Program-made: the position numbers and the translations under genes | Part shown: in pieces, positions 42,097-53,434 of the stretch | Layout: each line of letters begins with the position of its first letter | Numbering within the stretch: position 1 is the first letter of the stretch | Assembly: GCF_035222375.1 (NCBI RefSeq) | Contig: NW_026946363.1 | Location: 6,262,001 to 6,326,000, forward strand | DNA length: 64,000 bases | Direction of reading: 5' to 3' | From: Podospora pseudocomata | Taxonomy: Eukaryota > Ascomycota > Sordariomycetes > Sordariales > Podosporaceae | Notes under the pieces: generated by a model | The model's database searches: none | The model's input: only the letters and a program-made list of their open reading frames with translations | What the model was told of the DNA's origin: nothing

Positions 42097-45000
42097 ATGG
42101 GCTGGACGGCCTTTTGGCTGGCCTACCTTCTCGGAGGCATTACCTTTCTGCCTTTGGTCGCCGCTATCCTCCTCGCCCACGCCTACCTGACACTGCCCTA
42201 CCACGAAGATGCCGATAACGCCTTTCCAAACGCGGACGATCTGGTCCAGCCAGGGGATGATGTAGATGCACTCAAAGCGGCGCAGAAGGACAAGGAGGAA
42301 GCCAAATCACGAACAATTCACCATGACACCGATGTGGCTGCCGGCTACTTTGCCGTCTGTCGTGAATACACGCCAATGGGAATCAATGCAAAGCCGATAG
42401 AGAGATCAACACCGGTGGGATCAGCTACGGTGGCTGCTCCAAGTCCAAGCGTCTACCAAACCATGTATCGCAGCATATTTGACCGGAAAGGCACATCGAG
42501 CCCGCTGGACAACAAGAACGGCGCCAGTCAGCGACCAAAAAAAGCTGGGAATGTTTTCTATGTTGTACTAAGGTCCGTTCGTCGTACACCCCACCTGCCA
42601 GCATGCGTTTCAAAAGGCCCTGTCTAACCTATCTTCCAGACACGGCCACCTCATGCTTTTTGACGATGATGAACAACTCGAAGTGCGCCATGTAGTATCC
42701 CTGGCCCACCATGACATTAGCATATATTCGGGCGAGGAGGTCACGCCGGAAGGCGAGCTATGGATCAAACGCAATGCGATTTGCCTCTCGCGCCGTGTAG
42801 ATGGGCCAGAGTTGGGCCCAGATAGCCAGGTGTCCAAGCCCTTCTACTTGTTCTCGGAGAACTGCTCTGCTAAGGAAGATTTCTACTTTGCCCTCCTGAG
42901 AAACCAGGAGCTCTCCTTTCCCACCGAGCACAGAGCGCCGACTCCGATCCAGTTTGAAGTTAAGAACATCATATCGCTGGTCCAGAAGCTGCATTCGTCC
43001 GAAGAACATATGCAAACAAGGTGGCTCAATGCCATGATCGGGAGGATATTTCTCGGCATCTACAAGACCAAGGACATTGAAAATCTCATAAGGGAGAAGC
43101 TTACGAAGAAGATATCCCGGGTCAAGCGGCCGGCTTTCTTATCCAACATTGAAATCAAGGCTATTGATACCGGCGACTCGGCACCATACATTACCAACCC
43201 TCGCCTCAAAGACCTCACCGTTGAAGGAGAGTGCGGTGTTGAGGCAGACATGCGCTACACCGGCAATTTCCGGCTCGAGGTTGCTGCAACTGCCCGCATC
43301 GACTTGGGTGCTCGTTTCAAGGCACGAGAGGTCAACATGGTTCTCGCGGTTGTTGTTCGAAAGTTGGAAGGACATATTCACCTGAAAATCAAGCCCCCAC
43401 CGAGCAATCGGTTGTGGTTTTCTTTCCAGCAGGCACCGAAGATGGAGATGACCATCGAGCCTATCGTCAGCTCCCGCCAAATCACGTACAATGTTATTCT
43501 TCGTCAGATCGAGAGTCGTATCAAAGAGGTCATTGCCGAAACGCTGGTTTTGCCTTTCTGGGACGACACCCCGTTTTTCAACACCGAACACAAGAAGTGG
43601 AGAGGCGGTATATTCCATGACGACAGAATCAAGTCAACGATGGATCTTGAGACCGCGGCGGCTCAGGACGGGGAACTGGATGAAGTTGACCGTTTGGAGG
43701 AAACTCAAGGGGCCCCGGAAACCGAGTTGCCACAGATGGAGAAGAGCCATAGCGTGCCAGTGCTCGAAAAGAAGACATCTATTGGCCTTTTTGGAAGGAA
43801 AATGAAGAGCAAAACTGATCTGAGAGGGTCAGCTGGGGGCTCTACCTCAAGTTTGGATCTGAAGGCCGACCCCAGAACTTCCGTGGCCAGCTTTGAGTCA
43901 AACAGGTCAGATGCAAAGTCATCTTCACTAAGCCTAGACTCTCGAAGGGAGGTCAAGAGTGATCTTTCTTCCTCGCCACCTCCTGTGCTCTCAGTACCCT
44001 TCGCCCAACCAGCAACACCCACTGTCGGAACTGACCCCATCAACGCTGATCTCTTCAAACCCTCGTCATCTCCGCCTAATGGAAGTCCGGCCATATCGGC
44101 AATGGCGAACCTTTCTGCTCAAGCGCAACCTCCATCACCAGCCCTGACGCCGGTCACGAATGCTCATACTACATCGAGCTCGTCAGTTTCTTCGAGAGAT
44201 GCCACAGACACCGAAAAGGATTTGGACAAAACACCCCAAGGTCGACGCAATACATCATCCTCGTCCGGCAGCCATGATGATGGTAGAGCTAGATCAAGGT
44301 CGCCTTCCGCTTCCACCAAAGGATCTGTGAAGAGCCAGACGGGATCCATCGCCCGGGGCTTCTTCAACCGCCGTGACACTGGGTCTTCGGCTTCTGACAC
44401 GGCCAGTCTCGCCGATACAAAGAAAGGGGCCGCGCTGGCTGCGGTTACAAATGCCGCAGCATCTGCCAAAAGATGGGGACTGAATGCCTTTCAGAGACGT
44501 CTCACTGATGCAGGTTCTGCCACAGACGGTGCACCACCACACCTAGACCTCAACCAGCCGATGGGTCGTGGCCAACCCTTACCTCCCCCGGGAACGCCTC
44601 TCCCAATGCCCGACAAGAGTATTCCTGTTTCACCTATTCCAGTACCAAAAAGGAAGCCGATTCCTCCACCTTCAATTTCATCACAATCTGAAGACTCCTC
44701 GAGCCACAAGGTCGAGCGCCGCCCAGTTCCACCACCACCGCTTCCCAAGCGGCGGCAGTATCAGAGCGACTCGGTGGTGGACGACGGACACAACATGTTG
44801 GTTGTAGCCGCCCCCGCCGACTCCGAACCCACTACGCCGCTCAGTGGCTCACATAGTCCGTCATGGATCGAAGACGGCCAAGCTCATGGCGACAGCTCGG
44901 CCAAGTCATCCAGCGATATGCCAGTCATCAAACTCAACGGCGAAAACTCTGGGTCGTCTCCTGAAGCTGCACCTATAGACAAAACCCAACCCGGGCGCGA

Positions 45001-45127
45001 AGGCAGAAAGGGCGGTGGCTCCACCAAGCTGGTGGAGGATGATGACGATGATGACTACTCCGCATGGATGGAGGATCCGTTACCAGACGATGATCTTGAC
45101 TCCGCAGTCGAGCCATCAACAGCATAA
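42097..45127 (+). CDS. NVJ2: Nvj2/TEX2-like SMP-domain lipid-transfer protein of ER contact sites
   Basis: Exons 42097-42572 and 42640-45127 give 987 residues. An N-terminal membrane segment (about 5-30, FWLAYLLGGITFLPLVAAIL) anchors the protein in the ER. A PH-like domain follows (about 145-265; it is split by the intron, VFYVVLR then HGHLMLFDDDEQLEV). The SMP lipid-binding domain (about 270-485) contains RWLNAMIGRIFLGIYKT, LSNIEIKAIDTGDSAPYI and TARIDLGARFKAREVNMVLA. The rest is a long disordered Ser/Pro-rich tail with an acidic end (DDDDDDYSAWMEDPLPDDD). This order matches Nvj2, which moves ceramide or other lipids at ER-vacuole or ER-Golgi contacts. Lipid specificity cannot be read from the sequence. 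The 67-nt intron has donor GTCCGT, a little unusual, but protein continuity supports it. Confidence 0.9.
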
Positions 45128-47550
45128 GTGAGAATATTGGTTTTCATAATAGGGTTTAGGGTTTCATTCTTCTCTTGTTCTTTTGTTCCTTGCGAAGGCG
45201 CAATAGCAGGCGTTTGCATGCTCTGCAGGATTGGTTGGATACATGCGGATATACCATTATGCCGGGTAGACACGGGGTGATTCGCTGTCACATTGGGAAT
45301 GGTGTACGGCGTTCTTGATTTTTCTCTGGGTCAAACATGTGAATTCACAACAGGAATGAAATACATCATCTTTCAACAGTTGTGTGTCCTGAGTGCTACG
45401 ACCAGGTATGTCCCCTTCCACATCACGCAATTTTCCCTCAATCTCGACGTGCGTCTTGACTTGTAGTATGATGGACGGGAGGCTGTGGTAATATCCTTGT
45501 ACTGGAGTTTTGGGTTTGCTCTACCCGGTCACTGGGATCGATGTTATTTGTCTTGATCTATGGCATGCATGCTGTGGCAGACGGTCAAGATTGTTGTGGA
45601 GTCGATCGAACAAGATTTGCTACGGAAACTGACGAACACCTTCTTTGTACACGCCTTGCTCTATCCTCGACTAACAGTCTATAGGGCATTTACCACGCTC
45701 AAGCGAGCTACGGATACTCTCCTGGAAAGAAGACGATGGAGGCACTTATTGATCAGACAACTCCGCACCGTGGTCGTCTAGGGACACCCACAGCAGAAGC
45801 ACAATGTCACAACTGCACTATGATCGAATATTCAGCTTTGGCAAGTTGCCCACGGCCTAGCATCGAGCTGCTCCTCGATCTGCATTTCGTTCTGGCCAGT
45901 ACCAGTTCGTGCCAAAGTCTTTTGTGTGCTCGGGTTTCTACGCAAATGACACTCGCGTGTGTGTTCTCAGCAACTGGTTACGAGTTGCCATATCAGTTTG
46001 CTGGGCGGATATAGCACGGAAGAGCAGACGGGACAAGGGCCCGGCACCGATATTTGCTCTTATTTATTTCCGCCCCTTTTACCCCTGACAATCACCATGA
46101 TCAGCTCTTGCTTCCGCATAGACTATTTTTGTCGGCGTTCCTCGGCTCAACTGATGCTCTCTTTTTTCAAGATTGATAAAGTGGCTTTCGAGACCCACTC
46201 ACACATCTAACGGTCGCGCATGAGTTCAGCATATAAACCCTCTCGGCCTTGGCCAACAAGATCGAGAGGGTCCCCACAGCTCAGGCTAAAAAGGAGGCTC
46301 AAGGCTGATATCATATAACTCACACAGCACAATCATGCCGCTCTATCCTGATTTTTCCTATTCACTGCCAACTGTACCCACATAAACAAGGATCGACAGC
46401 CTGGGTGATTGAACATATTGCGATGTGGGTCGACTGCACATCGACAGACTCAGCACATCGCTTTACAGGCATACCCGAGCAAGCGCGTCTGTCACGAGGG
46501 AGGGATTTATATGAGCCAAGGAGAGACCTCGATTTCTTTTGGGCATCACATAGCGTGCGTCTAGAGGGACTGGGAAAGTAGACGAACTGGGACAGTGACG
46601 CTGAATGCTTCATCGGGAAGGAGACAGAAGGTGTGAAGCTTTCCATTTGGATGGATATAGGCGCCCCCCTGGTTATTAGTCGATACTCGACCTTTACATC
46701 ACGACACTTCTACGGGGTCATATACCTACAATACATCTTCACAGCCCGGTAGCTCGCACATTCAACCCGAGACCCGAGATGACCACCGCCAAACCCCGCA
46801 ATCCCATGATCGACCTGTCCTGCATCAACTGGCGAACAAGCTATCACAGCTCGCCCAGGATCCCGGATTCTAGCGTCCGGTTCGAAATGGGTGGCGTATG
46901 CAAAGTTGTCTCGCCCCAGAACAACCATTGTGTGGACAGTTGGGCTCCGTCAACCTCGCTACTACTTCGCTAGATGGTGAAAATCAGGAGACGATGCTTA
47001 CTTGGGAACACGAAAGGAGACAATATGCCTTGACCCGACGGCAGTATACAGAAGGTTTGGTTCCGCCATATCAAGTGCCCCTCCCTGTAAGTATACAGAC
47101 ATGTTCAGGCTGCTTTTATTTTCCGATCATATGGATAGCTCCCCAGCGGCCCGACAAAAGCAGGGGCAGAAGCTCCCACAGTCATGCTTAACGATACAGC
47201 TCATCTTCCTCTCGGGTTAAGTCTGTTCCCATAACACGGTGCCAAACAAAGAGCCTCCTCCATCCTGGGTAGCATCGAAGGAAGACTGCAATAACATGTG
47301 TTTTAGTTCATCCGGTGGTGCTATACAGTAGGTATGATTCCGGAGAAAAAGGACTTGATATTGCCAACAGGTTTGTCCTCATCCCCCACACGGTATCCAA
47401 AGATAGAAACCAGCTACTTCGTACTCCGGGGTACATACATTCCGCTTGGAAGGAGATAAATAGAAGAACCTCTGGGCTTTACCAACGCCACCAAAGCTCT
47501 CTTTCATCATCATCATTATCATCATCATCATCATTCTTGCTACCGTCATC
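45128..47550. other. Gene-free 2.4-kb gap before the secreted cysteine-rich gene
   Basis: Holds the NVJ2 3' UTR with a telomere-like AGGGTTTAGGGTTT at 45151-45164, and the promoter of the secreted-protein gene ending in a (CAT)n run near 47505-47535. No convincing gene. Confidence 0.6.
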
Positions 47551-48186
47551 ATGAAGTTCACCACCGCCATCCTAGGCCTGGCCAGCCTCGTCAGTCTGGC
47601 GGCAGCTCAAGCTCCTGTCGCCTGCCCAACCGCAACCAAAACTATTCAGAACCGGGAGTGCAACAAACGATGCCCTCTTTCCGACTGCGCTTTCTACTCC
47701 ACTATCCGTCAGCCCTGCAACTGCCCGGCTGCAATCCCGACAGCCACTCTCATCGCCCCTTGCGCGGCCGACTGCCCGTATCAAGGCTGTGATATCATCT
47801 TCCGCACCAGCAGCCTCGCCTGCCCTACCCCTACTTCCACTCGCCGTGTCACCACCACCAGCACCCGGCGGACAACTTCTACCACCCCCACGAGGACCTC
47901 CGTCCCCATTCAGACCACCAGGGTCATCACCAGCGTTGTCACCCTTCCTCCCCGGATCACCACCACCAGCACCACGTCCACGATCCCCTGCCCGACTGTC
48001 ACCAGGATCACCACGCCGGGCGACTGCCCTGTTATCCGATGCCCTGTGCCGACCTGCCAGGTCAGAACCACGCAGGTGGTGCCTTGCAACTGCCAGCCGA
48101 GGACTGTGCTTTGGGTCCAGGGATGCCCAACCGCTTGTGCTGATGGGTGCTTGACGAGGACGGAGACGGCGAGCATTGCTTGCTGA
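47551..48186 (+). CDS. Secreted cysteine-rich protein with two ten-cysteine modules
   Basis: Single-exon ORF of 211 residues; I do not recognise a named family. A clear signal peptide (MKFTTAILGLASLVSLAAAQ, cut probably after AAAQ) is followed by two modules of ten cysteines each. Module 1 (about 25-92) runs ACPTATKTIQ, RCPLSDC, PCNCP, APCAADCPYQGC, SLAC. Module 2 (about 147-211) runs PCPTVTRITT, RCPVPTC, PCNCQ, QGCPTACADGC, SIAC. The modules share cysteine order and several flanking residues, so they look like an internal duplication. They are joined by a Thr/Arg/Ser-rich linker (about 93-146), probably O-glycosylated. It may be a cell-wall or extracellular protein, possibly an effector-like protein; its role is unknown. 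A (CAT)n run lies just before the start codon. Confidence 0.85.
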   Translation: MKFTTAILGLASLVSLAAAQAPVACPTATKTIQNRECNKRCPLSDCAFYSTIRQPCNCPAAIPTATLIAPCAADCPYQGCDIIFRTSSLACPTPTSTRRVTTTSTRRTTSTTPTRTSVPIQTTRVITSVVTLPPRITTTSTTSTIPCPTVTRITTPGDCPVIRCPVPTCQVRTTQVVPCNCQPRTVLWVQGCPTACADGCLTRTETASIAC

Positions 48187-48986
48187 TCCTACCTTTTTCC
48201 TGTGTGCCTGGTTCTTCCTTCGTTTTCATCCCCATGTTCCTATTGTCAAAACCGGGGGTTAGTCTCTTGGGTGGTGTTGGTCTCACAATTACGATGTAAA
48301 TAAATACTTCAGCTTGTTCAACCGATCTTCAGGAGCTCAATACATGAATAAATAACTTTCTTCACATTGATCCCTGCCACTTGCAATCGCCCAGCTCCCC
48401 CAACCCTCCCAAAGATCGAGACCAAAACACTTCACTCCACATCACCATAGCGCAAACCGCCGAAGACTCAACCAAGGTTCTCGATCCGCTTCAGAACGAG
48501 TGGAGTAAACACTCAAACACCTTCCCGGGGAAGCTCAATGATCCGCGACGATAAGAGCAATGCGGGGGCCGCCAAGCCCTGAGGTCCCTGAAGCACAAGC
48601 CAGCTTTGGAGCTCCTGATTGGTGAATGCCCTCGACAGCTGTCCTGTGACATCATTCTGCAACGGCTATTCGTTGGCGACAGTTGACACGCCGGCGCCGC
48701 AAGGGGAAACAAACACATTATCGGAGTCAGCCGATCACCTATTGACAGATGTTCCGACTATTGATTCTGTTTATCACCGACAGCTAAGCCGTGCTGTGTG
48801 TGCGTTGTGTGTCAAGAGGCGGTGACTGTGTGACTGTTTCTTTTGCTGGCACAATATATCAATCAGTCAATCTATTTTGTTTCTTCTCTGTCTCGAGCTC
48901 TTGATCTATCTTGCTCACCTACTTTCTACTTCATATACGAATCATTTTTGATACCCAATCTGTTTACTACAACCACCTGCTTCATC
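48187..48986. promoter_or_regulatory. Gap containing the ISN1 promoter
   Basis: An 800-bp gap between two same-strand genes. No gene or clear repeat seen; promoter of ISN1 expected here. Confidence 0.5.
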
Positions 48987-50382
48987 ATGACGACCCGATA
49001 CCGCGTTGAATGTGAGTTTGCTTGCTGCCCCTCGATGAAGACCGAGTGGGTGGAACTGACACCACCCACCAGACGCCCTCAAAACTCACCGGCGCGATCA
49101 ATTCATCGAATGGATCAAGGGCCTCCTCGCCGTCCCCTTCGTCCTCTACTCCCAACCCCACGGCGTCTTCGAATACCCCCCATCCTCGCCCGAGCTCGGC
49201 ACCTCCCCTCCCGGCTCCCCGAACCCCATCCTCATCAAGGCCCGCGAGGAAGCCCACCGCCGCTATGCCGAAATCCTCCACGACGTCGAGCTCATGATAG
49301 ACGACCATATTGCCCACCAAAACGACCCCGACAACCCCTTCCCCTCCAAGCTCAAACTCCTTGTCCCCTCCATCGGCCCGTTTTTCACCCGCCTTCCCCT
49401 AGAAGCAGCATTCAAATTCCAAGACCGCAAACGCTACATCTCCTCCCGCCGCTTCGTGTCTCCCTCCTTCAACGACGTCCGCCTGATCCTAAACTCAGCC
49501 CAGCTGATCTCGGTGACCTCCACCACACCAGGCAGCACCCTCCAGCTAGCCACCTTTGACGGAGACGTGACCCTCTACGACGATGGGCAATCCCTCGAGC
49601 CGACCTCCCCCGTCATCCCGCGGCTGCTGGACCTCCTCAGGAAAAACATCAAGATCGGCATCGTCACCGCGGCGGGCTACACCTCGGCAGACCGGTACTA
49701 CGCCCGCCTCCATGGGCTGCTGGACAGCATCGCAACCTCGGTCGATCTGACCCCCATCCAGAAACGCTCCGTGATCATCATGGGCGGCGAAGCCAACTAC
49801 CTCTTCCAGTTCGACCCCGCCTCGGAGCACCTGCTCTCCCCCGTCCCGCGGTCAGAATGGCTCACGGCCGAGATGCTCCTCTGGGACGACCGGGACATCA
49901 CCCAGCTTCTGGACATCGCCGAGGCGGCCCTGGCGGACTGCATCGAGACCCTCAACCTCCCCGCCGTGCTTATGAGAAAAGACCGCGCGGTGGGCATCAT
50001 CCCCTCCCCCCCCCACATCCGCATCCCGCGCGAGTCGCTCGAGGAGACGGTCCTCTGCGTGCAAAAGATTCTCGAGCTGTCCTCGGCCGGGAGGAGCAAA
50101 AAGGTGCCGTTTTGCGCCTTCAACGGGGGCAACGACGTGTTTGTGGACATTGGGGACAAGAGCTGGGGCGTGACGGTCTGTCAGAGGTGGTTCAGCGATC
50201 CCGAGACGGGGAGGCCGATAAGGGGGGAGAACACGCTGCACGTGGGCGATCAGTTTCTCAGCGCGGGGGCCAACGATTTCAGGGCGAGGAGCGTGGGGAC
50301 GACGGCTTGGATTGCGAGCCCGGCGGAGACGGTGGAGTTGCTGGATGAGTTGGGGGAGCTGATGGGGAAGAAGATGTCTTAG
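48987..50382 (+). CDS. ISN1: IMP-specific 5'-nucleotidase 1
   Basis: Cytosolic enzyme that dephosphorylates IMP to inosine in purine turnover. Exons 48987-49011 (only 25 nt) and 49073-50382 give 444 residues. The start MTTRYRVEYALKTHRRDQFI, with the join inside the tyrosine codon, is the family N-terminus, followed by FIEWIKGLLAVPFVLY. The HAD-like nucleophile motif is ATFDGDVTLYDDG (about residue 175). Further conserved blocks are KIGIVTAAGYTSADRYYARL, NGGNDVFVDIGDKSWGV and LHVGDQFLSAGANDFRARS (magnesium-binding DQF). Length and domain match yeast Isn1. The 61-nt intron has a GTGAGT donor. Confidence 0.96.
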
Positions 50383-50447
50383 GCCGGTGGTTGGCTTGGA
50401 TCACTGGGTGGGGGGAGGGATGGTGATGGTAATGATGATAGTGATGA

Positions 50448-50481
<34 letters not shown>

Positions 50482-51619
50482 GATGATGATAGTGATGATG
50501 ATGATGCAGGATGCAGGATAGCAATGGAAGGGGAGATGAAAGATGAAAAATGTGGTTTGGATAATTCAACAAACAAACAAACAGACACTTTTTAATGCAT
50601 ATAATGATGAAGCTCACTTTTTACATGTCATTATATGTGTATCAAACTGCTTTACTCGTTCTATCTACCACACGACATCAAAGAAGACATATTTCACTTT
50701 ACCTTTTTTTTTTTTACCTTTTTTCTTCTTTTTTTTTTTGGGATGCAACCTACGTTTCTCCAACAAAAACACATCCTTGATCTCAATCTCAATCTCAACC
50801 TCATTTCAAATATATATACATATATATAAAATATAAAAATTTAAACAAACGGATCTCAAGAGTCATGTTTGTTTTAAACCCACATGGAGTGATTCATAAG
50901 GTAAGGTATATATATATATATAGGCGGAGGGGGTATTCGTCTCCTCTTCTTCTTCATCCTCCTCAACAAACAAAGCTAACACTCAACAGACAAAAGAGAT
51001 AGTAAAAAAACAAAACAAAAAAAGGCGAAAGGGGGGGGGAGGGGTGTTAAGGGGGGGGGGTATATTCCGCAAAAAAAACAAAAAAAAAACAATCCAAAAA
51101 TCCAAATTCCATCAAAGACATCCTCCTGAAACAAGAGTTGTGATCAACAACTCCTTTATGCTAACATGCTATATTCCCGACCTTGCTCCCATGATGACCC
51201 ATCCCTAATTCCCATGACAGAGAGGCCTTTTCCCCCCAATGCCAATGCGCGCATGCTGCCGTATCTTTTATGTGTGTATCTCTTGACTTCTCCCGCCCCC
51301 AATAAAAAAATCTATGTGATTGATGCTTTCCCCCAATGTCTTGCATGCAGCCGATGTATATATGATGCTTCTTCGTTTTTGTGTGTGCCCACCATCACCA
51401 GCCCGTTCCCGCTTCGAAAGTGGAAGAAATAAATGTTTGGAACAGTGGGGGGACGTGTTGCACAAAAGACACAAGAAAGAAGAACCCCGTATTAAAATAG
51501 GTACAGTGATGAATCATAGAAATCGTAAACACACACACTTTCGGATCGTCAGGGTGGCAGGCAGAGAAGAAAAAAAAAGAGAAAAAAAAGAAAAGAAAAA
51601 AAGAGAAAAAAAGGGGTAT
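50383..51619. other. Convergent 3' gap after ISN1, rich in simple repeats
   Basis: About 1.2 kb with a (GAT/GGT)n array at 50420-50506, T-runs near 50707-50740, TA-rich DNA near 50810-50930, and A- and G-runs near 51005-51100. No gene seen. Confidence 0.65.
50420..50506. repeat. (GAT)n and (GGT)n trinucleotide array
   Basis: About 28 imperfect trinucleotides just downstream of the ISN1 stop codon. Confidence 0.95.
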
Positions 51620-53434
51620 CTACCACCGAGACGACCCAAACGGGGCTCCAAAATTGTTGCTCTTCTTGATCTTGAGCGGGATCTCAAAGTCCTCTTCGTC
51701 GTCACCGCTCTTGGTGCTGCTGTTGTCTTTCTCGGTGGTGCTAGAGGCATCGGATGTCTCAGACACGGAGGCGTCGGCCTGGGCCTCGGCCTCCTCGGAC
51801 GAGTCAGCATCCTTGAGCACAGCCGGCAGGGAAGCCTCGCGGTCCTGAGCTACCTCCTCCAGCTTGTCGGACAATCTGCGAAAAAATATCTCGTCGTGGG
51901 CAGGCATGTTGCGCACCATCAACGGGCCTTTTAGACGGACGTCACCCTCGCTGGGCTCATAAACCTGCTCGGGGTGGTCATCTGCCGAGTCGGCATCGGT
52001 GAGCTGCTGTGCGATCTCGATAGCATGCTGTTCCACCTGCACCGCCGCTTCAGCCTGGCCGAACGCACCGTCACCCTGCTGAATGGTCGGCGTGCTTTCG
52101 CCGCTGCTTGTAGCGGTCGCAGCCCCGGATGATGCAACAGTGGTCAGAAGCGACAGGGAGTGACTGGGAGTGTGGCCGGCGTGCATCGTCAGACGGGCCG
52201 ACTCATGGGCCGCCAAGACCTGCAACGTCTCAACCTTGGCCGCGCGTGGTGCTTTGGCTTCGTCTGATGAGTTTTGTGGGGAAGAAGACCGGCTAGACGC
52301 ATTCGAACCTTCGACCGATGGACCATCTGTGAAGGTGGGCTTCTGAATGGCAGGCGCCTTGAGCGGAATTCCCTCCAGCTCTGGGATGATCTCCTGGATG
52401 TCGACAACCGGCACAGGGGTGCTGCCGTCGGTTTCGGATGCTGTGGCTGAGATGGGCGAAAGGCCGGAGCTTGGGATATGTCCAATGGAAATTCTCTCGG
52501 GGAGGGGTTCCAGAACATTCGATGCCGTTCGGAGCTGGGGAAGAGAGCTGTGCTTCAGTGCCGGGCCTGGCGATCCACCCAAGCTTGCCGGGTGGAAAAC
52601 TGCAAGGTTCTTGGGGGCAGCGGGACCGTTGCTTTGAGACGAGTGGGAGCTCTTCATGCTCTCTGGTGATGCTTCCCAAGCCGCGCCTCCACGCAAGCCA
52701 CTCGCTGACGAGAAAGAGCCTTGGTCCGACAGGACGTTGCCGTTTCGTGGCGAGAGCATGTTGCCAGCACCGCCCAAAAGCTGATTCTGCAGGTGTTCGA
52801 TTTGCTTGAGGAGGAGCGCCCTCTCAGTTTCCCACTCGGCGCGCTCCTCCTCCATCAATGCGCGCTCCTCCTTGTAGACCTCCTCTGCGCGTTCGCGGTT
52901 GGCCTCCATATACTTTCGCTCAGCTTCCCAAGCCTCTCGTATCCGTCCGTTCTGGGTGAGGAGTCGTCGAATCAGGGAGGCTTGAGAGGCACTGCTGTTG
53001 GAATCTGAAAGGGAGCGCGGGTGGCCACCGGGGCCGTTGAAGCTCAGTCCATGGATGGAGCCGCCGGTGGAATCCTGGCTGGACCGGGGGTTGTTTTCTT
53101 GGCCAGCTGGCGATGCTGTGCTCTGTCGCGCCTGTGGTGGGACGCTGCTGGATCGGTACTGGTCGTTCAAGATGTGCGGTGACAGGAACGACTGCTGGTG
53201 TGGACCAGGACCTCGAACACCTGGCGACAGCGGTGAATAGACGTGTGCTTTTGGGTTGCCGTGTATCCTCTGGTCGAAGTAACCGGCAGCACCTCGAGGC
53301 AGCGTCAAGGGCGATATGATGGTGGAAGAGGTATCGCTGGAGAGGGTGGTGGGAAAAGACTGGCGCACATCGGATTCCACAGCGCCAGAGGGCCAAAAGG
53401 CATCCGAGGGAAGTTTTGTTGCCAAAGTGGCCAT
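51620..53434 (-). CDS. Hypothetical protein with central coiled coil
   Basis: Single-exon gene of 604 residues; I do not recognise it. The N-terminal third is Ser/Pro/Gln-rich and disordered. A highly charged helix (about 155-215; the segment after LIRRLLTQNGRIREAWEAER is rich in Glu, Arg and Lys) is predicted to form a coiled coil. The remainder is low-complexity, ending with an acidic stretch (GDDEEDFEIPLKIKKSNNF) and a short conserved-looking tail (GAPFGSSRW). The start MATLATKLPSDAFWPSGA is preceded by a (GAA)n/poly(A) 5' UTR. A further in-frame start upstream would add only low-complexity residues. The conserved-looking ends and long ORF argue for a real gene; no function is proposed. 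Confidence 0.8.
   Translation of the reverse strand: MATLATKLPSDAFWPSGAVESDVRQSFPTTLSSDTSSTIISPLTLPRGAAGYFDQRIHGNPKAHVYSPLSPGVRGPGPHQQSFLSPHILNDQYRSSSVPPQARQSTASPAGQENNPRSSQDSTGGSIHGLSFNGPGGHPRSLSDSNSSASQASLIRRLLTQNGRIREAWEAERKYMEANRERAEEVYKEERALMEEERAEWETERALLLKQIEHLQNQLLGGAGNMLSPRNGNVLSDQGSFSSASGLRGGAAWEASPESMKSSHSSQSNGPAAPKNLAVFHPASLGGSPGPALKHSSLPQLRTASNVLEPLPERISIGHIPSSGLSPISATASETDGSTPVPVVDIQEIIPELEGIPLKAPAIQKPTFTDGPSVEGSNASSRSSSPQNSSDEAKAPRAAKVETLQVLAAHESARLTMHAGHTPSHSLSLLTTVASSGAATATSSGESTPTIQQGDGAFGQAEAAVQVEQHAIEIAQQLTDADSADDHPEQVYEPSEGDVRLKGPLMVRNMPAHDEIFFRRLSDKLEEVAQDREASLPAVLKDADSSEEAEAQADASVSETSDASSTTEKDNSSTKSGDDEEDFEIPLKIKKSNNFGAPFGSSRW

Noticed and set aside
47505-47550. (CAT)n run before the secreted gene as coding sequence
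   Set aside because: It lies just upstream of a good start codon followed directly by a signal peptide, so it is 5' UTR.
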